Origin: Roseateles sp. XES5
GTDB lineage: Bacteria; Pseudomonadota; Alphaproteobacteria; Rhizobiales; Rhizobiaceae
Direction: 5' to 3'
Assembly (NCBI RefSeq): GCF_020535545.1
Contig: NZ_CP084752.1
Span: forward strand, 3,499,501 to 3,563,500
Length of the DNA stretch: 64,000 nucleotides
Shown here: one piece after another, positions 17,103-26,182 of the stretch
How the letters are laid out: each line of letters opens with the position of its first letter
How positions within the stretch are numbered: the stretch's first letter is position 1
Notes under the pieces: model-generated
The model's database searches: none
The model's input: the letters and a program-made list of their open reading frames with translations, nothing else
Told to the model about the DNA's origin: nothing
Position numbers and translations under genes: made by a program

Positions 17103-17643
17103 TCGAACCGACGGCGATGTCGTCGAGATTGCGATCGAGCGACAGGCCGATGACCGGCACCATCTTGTTCTCGACCTTCACCGAAATGGTGATGTTCATC
17201 TTGTTGTCGCCTTCGAGGCGCGCGATCATCGCGCCGTTCAGCCGCTGGCGGTTGATGCCGACGACGACCTTGTTGCCGGCGACCTGGCCCGAGGTGATGT
17301 CGAGACCCTTGCCGGCCGCGCCGTCGAGGAACTTGCCCTTGTAGGTGCCGCCCGCCTTGGTGATCAGCGCGGACATCGGCTGCTTGAAGACGCCGACGCG
17401 GCAGAATCCGTCGAGCTGGATGCCGGCATCCTTGGCGACGGCGGTGTCACCCGTCAGGTCGCAGTTGAACTTGGTGCCCTTGTACTTGCCGGCGACGATT
17501 TCGCCCTTGCCCTGCCAGTTGCCCGAGACCTGGTCGAAGAAGGCCCTGTCGCGCGAGCCGGCGGCGGCCGGGACGGCGAAGGTGGTGGCTGCGAGGATGG
17601 CCGCTGCGGAGGCGCGGGCGATCAAAGAGGTGCGCGGGTACAT
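17095..17643 (-). CDS. Secreted protein of unknown function
   Basis: Predicted periplasmic protein, 182 residues, with a clear signal peptide (about residues 1-31, hydrophobic core AAAILAATTFAVPAAAG). The mature part begins RDRAFFDQVSGNWQGKGEIVAGKYKG, followed by several short beta-type segments such as FNCDLTGDTAV and ITSGQVAGNKVVVGINRQRLNG, so a small beta-barrel or lipocalin-like fold is plausible. I do not recognize a named family. The start MYPRTS at 17643 is preferred because the signal peptide begins there. It converges with and overlaps the end of folK by eight bases. Confidence 0.75.
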   Translation of the reverse strand: MYPRTSLIARASAAAILAATTFAVPAAAGSRDRAFFDQVSGNWQGKGEIVAGKYKGTKFNCDLTGDTAVAKDAGIQLDGFCRVGVFKQPMSALITKAGGTYKGKFLDGAAGKGLDITSGQVAGNKVVVGINRQRLNGAMIARLEGDNKMNITISVKVENKMVPVIGLSLDRNLDDIAVGSIK

Positions 17644-17790
17644 GAACGATCCTTGATGGGCGACGGCCATTCGGCCTGCTTTGGTGCGATGAGATTTGCG
17701 CGAAAATGGTTAATGGACGGTTTCCTGCCGTCCTGCTCTCGATCATTTGCCGGGATCGTCGCCCCGGAAAACCGGGGTGTTGCCTTGCGG

Positions 17791-18855
17791 TCACGCCTCG
17801 TCGCGGCGGCCGCCTGCGCTGCCCGGCGTCAGGTCGCCGATGAAATCGCCGATGCCGGGGCGCTTGAGCGCGCGGAAGGGCATCGGACGGCACAGATCCA
17901 TGGCGGCGATGCCGATTCGCGCCGTCATCAGTCCGTTGATGACGCCTTCGCCGAGCCGGGCGGAGAGTTTCGAGGCGAGGCCATGGCCGAGCACCTGCTG
18001 CACGAGGCTGTCGCCCATGGCGATGGAGCCGGTGACGGCGAGGTGGGCGATGACATCGCGCATCAGCCGCACCATGCCGATCTTGCCGGGCCGCCCGCCG
18101 TAGAGCTCGGCCATGGCGCGCACCAGCCGGCTGCTCTCGTAGACGACATAGCCGAGATCGACCAGGGCGCGCGGGCTGACGGCCGTGACAATCGAGACCC
18201 GCTTGGCGGAACCGAGGATCAGCGCGCGTGCCTCGCGGTCGAGCGGCGCCATCAGTTCCCGTTCGGCGAGATCGATGAGATGGGCGGCGTCGATGATCTC
18301 GCCCTCCGTTTCGGCGAGCCGCGCCCGGCCGCGGGCCGTCTGCGGGCGGGCGGCAAGGAGGTGCACGAGGCGGGCGACGGTGGCGCGACCGACCGAAGGG
18401 GTCGGCGACGATGCGGCCTCGGTGACATCCTGCTTGAGGTCCTGCACGGCGGCGAGACGGCGCAGGCCGACGAGTTCGCGCAACACGACGCCGAGAAGGG
18501 CTGCCGCGGCGATGGCGGCGGCGGCAATCGCGAGATAACCGAGCCAGTCGTTGCGGCTGAAGAGATCGCGGATCAGCGCATCGACCCACAGGCCGACGGC
18601 GAGCGAGAGGAGAAGGCCGAGTGCGCCGAAGGCGATGCGGCCGAGCGTAAGGCGGCGCGGGCGGGGCGCCGCGACGGCCGGAACGAGATCCGGCAGGTCG
18701 GCGGTGGTGGCGATGAACGGGTCTTCCGCATCCGGCGTCAGCCGCACGGCCTCGTCGAAGGCGGCGGGCGCGCGGGGCGTGCTGCGCGCGGGGTCCTTCG
18801 CGGCGGCGTCGTCCGGCAGGGAGAAGGCGGCGGGCTTGCGCGGGCGGTCGTTCAT
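17791..18855 (-). CDS. TIGR01620/YcjF-type DUF697 membrane protein
   Basis: Inner-membrane protein of the YcjF/DUF697 group. Two membrane helices (about residues 70-95 and 100-125: FGALGLLLSLAVGLWV and YLAIAAAAIAAAALLGVVL) follow a proline-rich acidic head, and the C-terminal half is the DUF697 domain with GDSLVQQVLGHGLASKLSARLGEGVINGLMTARIG. Length 354 is normal. Its start overlaps by four bases the stop of the upstream YcjX-like NTPase gene, the same pairing as ycjX-ycjF in enterobacteria, where the pair belongs to the phage-shock/sigma32 stress neighbourhood. Molecular function is unknown. Confidence 0.85.
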   Translation of the reverse strand: MNDRPRKPAAFSLPDDAAAKDPARSTPRAPAAFDEAVRLTPDAEDPFIATTADLPDLVPAVAAPRPRRLTLGRIAFGALGLLLSLAVGLWVDALIRDLFSRNDWLGYLAIAAAAIAAAALLGVVLRELVGLRRLAAVQDLKQDVTEAASSPTPSVGRATVARLVHLLAARPQTARGRARLAETEGEIIDAAHLIDLAERELMAPLDREARALILGSAKRVSIVTAVSPRALVDLGYVVYESSRLVRAMAELYGGRPGKIGMVRLMRDVIAHLAVTGSIAMGDSLVQQVLGHGLASKLSARLGEGVINGLMTARIGIAAMDLCRPMPFRALKRPGIGDFIGDLTPGSAGGRRDEA

Positions 18856-20327
18856 GCGAGCCGGTCTCCGATGAGATATTGCAGCGCGCGGTCCAGTCTG
18901 ATGTGCGGCACGGAAAGTTTCAGGCCGCCGCCGGTCTCCTCGATATGCGGCGGGCGGAAGCGCACGAAGTTCAGCAGCGGCGGGGCGTCACCCTCAGAAT
19001 GTGATTCAAGCGCCTCGAAAAGTGAATCCGGATCCTTCGGCAAGTCACCGGGAAATATGGCTGTTTTCCGTTCGCCGTCGAAGGTCTCGCCATTGATCGT
19101 CTCGCCCGCCATCGGCACGCCGACGATGACAGGCAGGTCCTCGCCGCCATGCTTGACGGTCGCCTCGCGGGTGGCGCGCACGGAGGCGAGCGCCATGACC
19201 TCGATGCCGGCGCCGCTCATGCCGATGCGCTCGACGGCGCGTTCGACCAGCCGGCGCGTGATGGCCTCCAGCCGCGGGTGGCTTTCGTGATGCAGGTGGT
19301 CGGCCTTGGTGGCGGCGATGACGATGCGGTCGATACGGCGCGTGACGAAGGAGGACAGGAAGCTGTTCGTGCCGGCGCGGAAGCAGTCGAGCACATCGCC
19401 GAGGGCGCGTTCGAGATCGTGCACGGCCTCCGCGCCGCGATTGATCGCCTGCAGCGCGTCGATGAGCACGATCTGCCGGTCGAGCCGGGCGAAGTGCTCG
19501 CGGAAGAAGGGGCGCACCACGTGGGTCTTGTAGGCCTCGTAGCGGCGCTCCATCATGGCCTGCAGCGAGCCCTTGGCCGGCGCGCCGGTGGCAAGGTTCG
19601 GCAGCGGCGCGAAGGTGAGCGCGGGCGAACCTTCGAGATCACCCGGCATCAGGAACCGGCCGGGCGGCAGGGTGGAAAGCGAGCGCTCGTCGGACTTGCA
19701 TGCCTTCAGATAGGCGGTGAAGGCTTCGGCGAGCGACCGGGCGGTCGCTTCCTCCGCATGGGCCGAGGGATCGACGGTGTTGGAAAGGGCCAGCCAGTCG
19801 CGGGCAAGCTCGGCGCGGATGCCGTTCTGCGCCAGCGTGACGGTGTTTTCGCTGAAGGTGCGGAAATCCTGCGCCAGGAGCGGCAGATCGAGCAGCCATT
19901 CGCCGGGATAGTCGACGATGTCGATAGAGAGTTTTCCCGGCGAGAACAGGCGGCCCCAGCCGGAAGCGCTTTCATAGTCGAGCGTGATGCGCAACTGCGA
20001 GATGGCGCGCGTCGAATCCGGCCAGACACGGTCGGCGACGAGCGCGCGGATATGGTCCTCGTACTGGAAGCGCGGAACGGCGTCGTCCGGCTGCGGCTCC
20101 AGACGGATCTTCGAGACGCGGCCGGAGCGGCCCGCCTCGAACAGCGGCAGGCGGCCGCCGTTCAGGAGATTGTGCACCAGGGAGGAGATGAAGACCGTCT
20201 TGCCGGCGCGCGAAAGGCCCGTCACGCCGAGGCGGATCGACGGATTGACGAGATTGGTGGCGCGGCCGGTCAGCGCGTCGAGCGCGAGCAGGGCTTCGTC
20301 GGTGAAAGTGGTCAGGCTAGGCGGCAA
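18852..20327 (-). CDS. YcjX-family (DUF463) P-loop NTPase
   Basis: Predicted cytoplasmic GTP-binding protein of the YcjX/DUF463 family. The Walker A motif GLSRAGKTVFISSLVHN lies near residue 35, and a switch/Walker B-like DYPGEWLLDLPLL follows near residue 137. A later TKADHLH resembles the nucleotide-specificity motif of GTPases. At 491 residues the length fits. The gene precedes and overlaps by four bases the DUF697 membrane protein gene, so the two are co-expressed; YcjX-like proteins are thought to act in envelope stress with their YcjF partner. Specific function in rhizobia is not known to me. Confidence 0.87.
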   Translation of the reverse strand: MPPSLTTFTDEALLALDALTGRATNLVNPSIRLGVTGLSRAGKTVFISSLVHNLLNGGRLPLFEAGRSGRVSKIRLEPQPDDAVPRFQYEDHIRALVADRVWPDSTRAISQLRITLDYESASGWGRLFSPGKLSIDIVDYPGEWLLDLPLLAQDFRTFSENTVTLAQNGIRAELARDWLALSNTVDPSAHAEEATARSLAEAFTAYLKACKSDERSLSTLPPGRFLMPGDLEGSPALTFAPLPNLATGAPAKGSLQAMMERRYEAYKTHVVRPFFREHFARLDRQIVLIDALQAINRGAEAVHDLERALGDVLDCFRAGTNSFLSSFVTRRIDRIVIAATKADHLHHESHPRLEAITRRLVERAVERIGMSGAGIEVMALASVRATREATVKHGGEDLPVIVGVPMAGETINGETFDGERKTAIFPGDLPKDPDSLFEALESHSEGDAPPLLNFVRFRPPHIEETGGGLKLSVPHIRLDRALQYLIGDRLA

Positions 20328-20396
20328 GGTCTCTTTCCAGCATCGGACGCGATATAGGAACGAAATCCGGCGGGAAAAGAGGCGTCGCCGTCTCTT

Positions 20397-20921
20397 TCAC
20401 CGCGCCGGGCGCGGCGTCATGAAGCCGGCAAGGCAAGCGCCGCCGTAATCCTCGGCCGTCGGGCGCGTGTCGAAATCGAGGATGGCGAGCCCCGCCGTCG
20501 GATACCCGAAGGGGGCGGCCGCCCCCGCGATCTCCTTGCCGACGAGGCGGTGCAGGAATTCCTCGATCATCGGGTTGTGGCCGACGATCATCACCGAGGT
20601 TTCCTGCCGCTCCGCGAAGGCGAGTTCGGCATAGGTGTCGACCGTGCCGGAATAGAGCGAATCGACATAGTCGATCGACAGTTCCTCGCTCACCGTACGG
20701 TGGAAGGGTTCGGCCGTCTGCCGGCAGCGCATGGCCGTGGAGGCGATGATGAGGGCCGGCTTGTAGCCTTGGTCGGCCGCTTCCTCGGCGACCACTTCGG
20801 CCTCGGCAAAACCGTCGTCGTCGAGCGTGCGGTCGAAATCCGACTGGCCGGGCTGCGCCCAGGCGGCGCGGGCGTGGCGAAGGAGATAGAGCCGGAAGGC
20901 CGGCGTGCCGAAAGATGCCAA
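20397..20921 (-). CDS. SixA-type phosphohistidine phosphatase
   Basis: Histidine phosphatase superfamily enzyme, similar to SixA, which dephosphorylates phosphohistidine in signalling or PTS proteins. The catalytic RHA motif sits in LYLLRHARAAWAQPGQ near residue 16 (RHG in most relatives), with DFDRTLDDDGFAEA after it; the second catalytic histidine is in SVMIVGHNPMIEEF. The 174-residue size is standard. It follows the YcjX-like gene end by about 70 bases upstream of that gene on the same strand and may be its own transcript. The physiological substrate is inferred only from family. Confidence 0.85.
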   Translation of the reverse strand: MASFGTPAFRLYLLRHARAAWAQPGQSDFDRTLDDDGFAEAEVVAEEAADQGYKPALIIASTAMRCRQTAEPFHRTVSEELSIDYVDSLYSGTVDTYAELAFAERQETSVMIVGHNPMIEEFLHRLVGKEIAGAAAPFGYPTAGLAILDFDTRPTAEDYGGACLAGFMTPRPAR

Positions 20922-20994
20922 GTCTGTCCTCCATCCGCCCGCGGGCGATCATTCGCACCGCGTCCAGACTTCATGTCTTTCCTGAGGGGAAAGA

Positions 20995-22965
20995 TCAACC
21001 GGTTTTGCGAAGCACCGGGTTCACGATCGTGTCGGACGTCGCCTGATAGGCGAGGGTGTCTTCCAGCTTCTGCGGGCGGGCGAAGTAGTAGCCCTGCATG
21101 ATGCGGCAGCCAAGGCTTCTCAGCGTCGCTACCTGCTCCGCCGTTTCCATGCCCTCGACCACGCAGACGCAGCCGATGTTGCGCGACAGGTCCACGATGG
21201 TCTTGACGATGCTGCGGCTGAGATCGTTCGTGGCGATGTCGACGATGAAGCCGCGATCGATCTTGATCTTGCTGAGCGGCAGCTTGTGCACGTAGCTGAG
21301 GCTGGAATGGCCCGTGCCGAAATCGTCGAGCGCGATGCCGACGCCGCGCTCGGTAAAGCGCTTGAGGTTTTCCGCGGCGAGCGTGAAGTTGCGCAGGACC
21401 GCCGTTTCCGTCACTTCGATGTCCAGCCGTTCCGGGGCGACGCCGCTTTGCGCGATGATCTCCAGCAGCGCGTCGACGGTCTTGTTGGACGTGATGTCCC
21501 GCGTCGAAAGATTGATGGAGAGGCGGATATGATCCGGCCAGGTCGTCGCGGCCGCAAGCGCCTTGCGCAGCAGGACCTCCGTGAGGGGGCCGATGATGCC
21601 GGCGCGTTCGGCGGCGCGGATGAAGACGCCGGGCGACACGGGACCGAGCGTGGGGCTCTCCCAGCGGGCAAGCGCCTCATAGGCGGAAATGCCGTTGGTG
21701 TCGGCGTCGACCATCGGCTGGAAGACGAGATACATTTCCTGTTCCAGGTCGGCGGCGCGCAGCGCCTGCTCGACGCGCCCCTGCTCGTTGATCTCGGCCT
21801 CGTGCTCGGCGGAGAAGACGACGGTCGTGCCGCGAAAATTCTGCTTGGCGAGATAAAGCGCGAAGTCGGCGCGGTCGAAGAGGCGGTCGGCCGTGGCGCC
21901 GGCCTCGCCGAGAATGGCGATGCCGAGCGAGCCGGAGACGCGGGCCGTCTGGCCACTGAGGAGGTAGGGCTCCTGAAGTGCGGCGCAGATATCGTCGCCG
22001 AGGGCGTGCAGGCGCTCCGCGGAGACGGATCCCTCGAAGACGAGGCCGAATTCGTCGCCACCGAGGCGAGCCGGGAACAGGCCGCGATCCGCGAAGGCCG
22101 AAAGCCGCTCGCCGACCTCCACGAGCAGCTTGTCGCCGGTGCTGTGGCCGAAGGTGTCGTTGACCGGCTTGAAGCCGTCGAGATCGATCAGGCCGAGGGC
22201 GAGGCCGGTTCCCTTCGCCTCCGCTTCGCCGATCCGCCGCTCCAGTTCGGCGCGGAACTGGCGGCGGTTCGGCAGGTTGGTCAGGCTGTCGAGATTGGCG
22301 AGCCGGTGGTTCTCGTCGCTCAGCCGCTGCGTTTCCGCCTGCCGCTCCGTCAGTTCCGTCTGGGATTGGATGAGGGCGCGGAAGTCGCGGTAGTAGGTCA
22401 GGAGAATGAAGACCATGGCGACGGTGACGAGCGCGACATTGAGGGCCAGCGCCGTGAAGACCGGATTGCCCGACGTGGCGAAGAAGACCGTGAAGGGGCC
22501 GAGCACGATGCCCGTCAGGGTGAGCGCGGCGGCACGCAGATGCATCAGGCAGAAGATGCAGCCGATCACCGTATTGGCGATATAGAAGGCGACATGGGAC
22601 TGCTGGTAGGCGTCGCCATAGGGGAAGATGCTGAGCGCCCAGGCGCAGAAGCCCGCGCCGAGCAGTGCCGTCAGCCGATGCGTGGACCGCAACCGCTCCA
22701 CGGCTTCCTCCCGCGCATAGCGCTTATGGCGGCTGAACCACCAGTGCACGAGGCGGACCAGGCTCACGACATAGAGCGCGCCGGGAATATAAAGCGTGAG
22801 AAGGGCGGGGGCGGCGTTGAAATGCGTGACCGTCAGGGCGACCGTGTTCGTGACCAGCATGAAGTAGAGCAGCGGCACCTGCTTGGTGAAGGCGGCAAGC
22901 TGCGCTTCGACGAGTGCTTCGTTGTCGGCTTCGATGGAAAGAATAGCCCTGATCTGGCTGAACAT
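20995..22965 (-). CDS. Membrane GGDEF-EAL c-di-GMP enzyme
   Basis: Bifunctional cyclic-di-GMP protein. The N-terminal 180 residues hold about six membrane helices (for example VPLLYFMLVTNTVALTV and ALALNVALVTVAMVFILL), probably a MASE-type sensor. A GGDEF domain with intact LGGDEF follows, lacking an evident RxxD inhibitory site. The C-terminal EAL domain has the EAL signature in SAYEALARW and the DDFGTGHSSLSYV metal loop, so phosphodiesterase activity is plausible. Length is 656. The start at 22965 lies at the left edge of a 340-base divergent region shared with dksA. Which activity dominates cannot be told. Confidence 0.9.
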   Translation of the reverse strand: MFSQIRAILSIEADNEALVEAQLAAFTKQVPLLYFMLVTNTVALTVTHFNAAPALLTLYIPGALYVVSLVRLVHWWFSRHKRYAREEAVERLRSTHRLTALLGAGFCAWALSIFPYGDAYQQSHVAFYIANTVIGCIFCLMHLRAAALTLTGIVLGPFTVFFATSGNPVFTALALNVALVTVAMVFILLTYYRDFRALIQSQTELTERQAETQRLSDENHRLANLDSLTNLPNRRQFRAELERRIGEAEAKGTGLALGLIDLDGFKPVNDTFGHSTGDKLLVEVGERLSAFADRGLFPARLGGDEFGLVFEGSVSAERLHALGDDICAALQEPYLLSGQTARVSGSLGIAILGEAGATADRLFDRADFALYLAKQNFRGTTVVFSAEHEAEINEQGRVEQALRAADLEQEMYLVFQPMVDADTNGISAYEALARWESPTLGPVSPGVFIRAAERAGIIGPLTEVLLRKALAAATTWPDHIRLSINLSTRDITSNKTVDALLEIIAQSGVAPERLDIEVTETAVLRNFTLAAENLKRFTERGVGIALDDFGTGHSSLSYVHKLPLSKIKIDRGFIVDIATNDLSRSIVKTIVDLSRNIGCVCVVEGMETAEQVATLRSLGCRIMQGYYFARPQKLEDTLAYQATSDTIVNPVLRKTG

Positions 22966-23310
22966 GAAATGCGTGCTCCCGGCTCCCGGGGGAAGAAAAG
23001 CACGAGTTGCTAAAATAAATCTGAATCCGTTTTTCCGACAGCCTGGCGAAAGAAAAACGCGCCATCATGCGTTTATAGGTGTGGAGTGTTTTGCCCAGAT
23101 TCCGGGCAGGCATTCGGCGGCTGGCAGGTGCCATCTGGCGCAATTTCGCCGGGCATTTTGCCATCCCCTTGTAATCTTGATGAAATATTAGTCTGGCATG
23201 GTCTAAAATAAAGGCACGCGCGAAAACCGTGGGTAGGTTCCGTCAGGCTTGAATCGCGTTACCCGTGGGGATATACAGCGCGCCTTGAGATGTTCTTCAG
23301 GAGAATCGCG
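22966..23310. other. Divergent promoter region of the GGDEF-EAL gene and dksA
   Basis: About 345 bases without a recognizable gene. It contains an AT-rich stretch near 23000-23050 and another near 23175-23215 (TTGTAATCTTGATGAAATATTAG region), suitable for promoters of the flanking divergent genes. Short open frames here lack a ribosome site and family features. No riboswitch or clear operator was recognized. Confidence 0.5.
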
Positions 23311-23730
23311 TTGAGTGAGAAGATCGATCTTAGCAATTTCGTCCTCGATGAGGGCGAAGAATTCATGAATGTAAACCAGCGGGCTTACTTTCGAGCGAAG
23401 CTGAACGCCTGGAAAAATGACATCCTGCGCGAAGCGCGCGAAACCCTCGATCATCTGGCGGAAGAAAGCGCCAATCACCCGGACCTTGCGGACCGGGCGT
23501 CCTCCGAAACCGACCGTGCCATCGAACTTCGCGCTCGCGACCGCCAGCGCAAGTTGATCTCCAAGATCGATGCGGCGCTCCAGCGCCTCGACGAAGGCAC
23601 CTACGGCTATTGCGAGGAAACCGGCGAACCGATCGGCCTCAAGCGTCTCGACGCTCGTCCGATTGCAACGCTGTCGATCGAGGCGCAGGAGCGCCATGAG
23701 CGTCGGGAAAAGGTGTATCGCGACGAGTAA
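23311..23730 (+). CDS. dksA: DksA RNA polymerase-binding regulator, single-cysteine form
   Basis: Transcription factor that enters the RNA polymerase secondary channel and, with ppGpp, adjusts stable RNA and amino-acid gene expression. Long coiled-coil helices run from about residue 25 to 95 with ASSETDRAIELRARDRQRKLI, where the DxxA-like tip lies. The zinc-finger region YGYCEETGEPIGLKRLDARP has only one of the four classic cysteines, as in other alphaproteobacterial DksA proteins. A TTG start at 23311 is preferred over the ATG at 23290 because AGGAGA lies six bases before it, giving 139 residues. A strong terminator follows. Confidence 0.92.
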   Translation: MSEKIDLSNFVLDEGEEFMNVNQRAYFRAKLNAWKNDILREARETLDHLAEESANHPDLADRASSETDRAIELRARDRQRKLISKIDAALQRLDEGTYGYCEETGEPIGLKRLDARPIATLSIEAQERHERREKVYRDE

Positions 23731-23847
23731 ACGTTTCTTGCGGGTCTGGGGAGATCCGCTGGATGCGGCGACGAGGATCGAACACCGGACTTGTCCGGTG
23801 CCGGTGGTTGTTGAGACTGCCGGTGTCGGGAAGCCCGAGATGTCAAA

Positions 23848-23885
23848 GCCGCTGGGAACACGTCGTTCCCGGCGGCTTTCTCTTT
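23848..23885 (+). terminator. dksA rho-independent terminator
   Basis: A 12-bp stem (GCCGCTGGGAAC, loop ACGTC, GTTCCCGGCGGC, one G-U pair) followed by TTTCTCTTT, about 118 bases after the dksA stop. This is one of the strongest terminator structures in the window. Confidence 0.85.
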
Positions 23886-23916
23886 CGAGGGAAGGACGGG
23901 CTCTTTTGGGGGAACG

Positions 23917-24681
23917 ATGGCGGGCGAGAAGGATGAGGAATGCCTTTCGGGTGGCAATGTCGCGGCGTCGGTGACGCGCGTCGGCAAGACCGTGCGCAAA
24001 CCCGCGACCGTCGCCTCTCCTGCCATTCATGCTTTCCTCGGCCATCTTCGCGCCGCGGGCGTTTCGGAAGCGCCGGCATCCCTCGGTGTCGATGCCGAAG
24101 GACTTCATGTCTATGACTATGTGCCGGGCACGGTCGCCGAGCATCTGCCTGCGATGTCGGAGAGCGAGCTTTGCCGTCTCGGCGGTATCGTGCGCAGGCT
24201 GCACGATGCGGCGGAGACCTTTCAGCCGCCACCGGATGCGGTCTGGAATGTCGCCATTGCGCCCGATGGCGAAGAAATCGTCTGTCATCACGATCTTGCG
24301 CCATGGAACCTCGTGCGCGACGGCGCGCGCTGGGTTTTTATCGATTGGGACGGGGCGGGGCCGGGATCGCGCCTCTGGGATCTCGCCTATGCATTGCGGG
24401 CCTTCGTGCCGTTGGAGGCGGGCGGCGATCCGCAGCGGGACGCGTCACGCCTGCGCGCCATGACCGACGGGTACGGCCTTGCCGGCGACGCGCGACTTCG
24501 GCTGGCGGCGCTGCTGGCGCCACGGGCCGAGGCGATGGCGACCCTGCTGCGCGAAGGCGCACGGACCGGCGCCGAGCCATGGGCGCGGCTTCATGCCGAG
24601 GGACATACGGACTACTGGCAGGCGGCCTGCGACTATATTCGCGCCCATGACAACGTCTGGCGCGCGGCGCTTCATCCCTAG
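23917..24681 (+). CDS. Aminoglycoside phosphotransferase-family kinase-like protein
   Basis: Predicted small-molecule kinase of the APH/choline kinase fold. The catalytic loop is HHDLAPWNLV (aspartate as base, asparagine for metal) near residue 115 and the metal motif is FIDWDGAGPGSRLWDLAY. The N-lobe is short, with no clear phosphate-binding loop, so ATP binding may be unusual. At 254 residues it is near family minimum. No evidence links it to antibiotic resistance; most chromosomal relatives have unknown substrates. The stop codon is the first three bases of a dispersed repeat, and a perfect hairpin lies behind it. Confidence 0.78.
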   Translation: MAGEKDEECLSGGNVAASVTRVGKTVRKPATVASPAIHAFLGHLRAAGVSEAPASLGVDAEGLHVYDYVPGTVAEHLPAMSESELCRLGGIVRRLHDAAETFQPPPDAVWNVAIAPDGEEIVCHHDLAPWNLVRDGARWVFIDWDGAGPGSRLWDLAYALRAFVPLEAGGDPQRDASRLRAMTDGYGLAGDARLRLAALLAPRAEAMATLLREGARTGAEPWARLHAEGHTDYWQAACDYIRAHDNVWRAALHP

Positions 24682-24752
24682 AGTTTGTCAGGAAAAGTGG
24701 GAACCGGTTTTTCCGAAAAGACAAACGAAAACAAAAGAATTTAGAGCATGTC
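24679..24752 (+). repeat. Dispersed intergenic repeat, copy 1
   Basis: A 74-base segment beginning at the phosphotransferase stop codon (TAGAGTTTGTCAGG...) that recurs at 39541-39615 in reverse orientation with one substitution and one single-base gap, 73 of 75 positions alike. It includes the semi-palindromic AACCGGTTTTTCCGAAAA region and ends in AGAGCATGTC. Both copies start exactly at a gene's TAG stop. Confidence 0.9.
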
Positions 24753-24779
24753 AGGTTCAATCTGAACCTGACATGCTCT
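24743..24779. terminator. Perfect 17-bp hairpin at a convergent gene end
   Basis: AGAGCATGTCAGGTTCA, loop ATC, TGAACCTGACATGCTCT: a 17-bp stem without mismatches overlapping the end of repeat copy 1. It lies between convergent genes and could stop or stabilize both transcripts, though it has no T-run. The second repeat copy lacks the right arm. Confidence 0.6.
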
Positions 24780-24850
24780 AGGAGTATTTCCAGCGAAATC
24801 CGGTTCACCGGAAGCGCTCCGGCCTGCTGGTTTGTCGGAGAATGCTCTGT

Positions 24851-25894
24851 TCAGGCCTTGCGGTTTGCGGCGATTTCGCCGAGCAGGCGGGCCATTTCCG
24901 CTTCTGTTTCCTCACGGCTCTTGGCGACGGGCTGGGCCTGTCCGGTCGTTGCGCCCGTATGCGTGGACGTCTGCGCCGCCGTCTGCGTGGGATTGGCGAT
25001 CGGCTGGACGGCAGGGCGCGCCACGCCTGCGGCGGCGGCATTGTTCGCCATTTCCGCTTCGAGGATACGTTCGAACTCGCTGACCAGCGCGGCATTGTCG
25101 GCAACACCGGCAACGGGACCGGCAACAGAGCCGCCAACGGGGCCAGAAACGGGCTTGCCGACCGTCGCGGTCATGACGGGCCGCTGGACGGCTTGGCTGG
25201 TGGTGGCCTGTGCCGTCGCGGCGGTCTGCGGCGACAGCACCCGCTGGCGGTTCTGTTCCAGCATGTCCTCGACGCGGCGCTCGGGCACGCGCTGTTCGCC
25301 GCCCGTCTGCGGCAAGGCCTGGGTTGCGGTCACGGGCTGGGTGACCGTGCGGGCCGGCACGGCGCGGGCAGCGGTATCCTCGTTCTCGTAGAGAACCTTG
25401 CCCATGGCGGAGACGCCTTCAGCGGCGCCGGCCGGGCGGCGTTCGATGGCGGTCGTGGTGGTGGCAGCAGCAGCCGCGCGGGCGACCACCGGCGTTTCGA
25501 CCGTCCGGACCGGTGTTTCCTGCAGCACGGGCGCGGCTTCGGCCCTCTCGGTCTTCTGGACCGGCTTTTCCACCGGCTGGGCGCTTTCGGCCGGCGCCGT
25601 GACGATGCGCGATTCGATGACGATATCCGTCGGACCGCCGATCATGACGAGATGTTCGACGTCGTCGCGGCGCAGGAGCACGAGGCGGCGGCGGGTGTCG
25701 ATGGCGGCGGCATCCAGCACGGCAAGGCGCGGGGTGCGGTTGCGTCCGCCACGAATGAAGGGAGAGGACGGACGACCCCTGATGATCCAGAGCACCAGCG
25801 CAAGGCAGAGCAGACCCAACAGGACCACCGCCGCGGCGATGATGAATTTCGTGCCGTTCTCTGCGAGGATCTCCTGGAACATGGCGTCGGTCAC
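24851..25894 (-). CDS. FliO/MopB-domain membrane protein
   Basis: Single-pass inner-membrane protein whose first 95 residues resemble FliO, an assembly factor for the flagellar export gate. A membrane helix (about 17-39, KFIIAAAVVLLGLLCLALVLWII) is followed by the FliO-like segment RTPRLAVLDAAAIDTRRRLVLLRRDDVEHLVMIGGPTDIVIES. The remaining 250 residues are a low-complexity tail rich in Ala, Thr, Val, Pro and Gln, with a short helical end EFERILEAEMANN. Length is 347, much longer than classic FliO. It is divergent from cckA with about 290 bases between. No flagellar gene is nearby, so its role in motility is inferred from the domain only. Confidence 0.75.
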   Translation of the reverse strand: MTDAMFQEILAENGTKFIIAAAVVLLGLLCLALVLWIIRGRPSSPFIRGGRNRTPRLAVLDAAAIDTRRRLVLLRRDDVEHLVMIGGPTDIVIESRIVTAPAESAQPVEKPVQKTERAEAAPVLQETPVRTVETPVVARAAAAATTTTAIERRPAGAAEGVSAMGKVLYENEDTAARAVPARTVTQPVTATQALPQTGGEQRVPERRVEDMLEQNRQRVLSPQTAATAQATTSQAVQRPVMTATVGKPVSGPVGGSVAGPVAGVADNAALVSEFERILEAEMANNAAAAGVARPAVQPIANPTQTAAQTSTHTGATTGQAQPVAKSREETEAEMARLLGEIAANRKA

Positions 25895-26182
25895 TCCTGT
25901 CGGCCCGTGGCCGCTTCATCCTGATGGCAGCATTTGAAGGCTTTTTGCAGGCTCCTACAAGCGCATCCAGCTTGTTGTCCAGCGCTGCTTGCCACCCAAG
26001 GCATTGCCCATTTAGCGCGCCGGAGGGGAAATGCGACAGTCCGGCCGGGAATATTCCCTGTGAATTCGCGGCTTTGCTTCCCCTCGGCGGCTTTTTGCGC
26101 TTCCCTCTGACGGATAAACATGATTCTGGCATCGGAACCGGGCGAAGCGCGACGACGCACGGCTGTTGCAGACGAGGGATTG

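Noticed and set aside
23917..24681. Aminoglycoside resistance gene
   Set aside because: Only the generic kinase fold is supported; substrate-specific residues were not identified and the setting is chromosomal housekeeping DNA.
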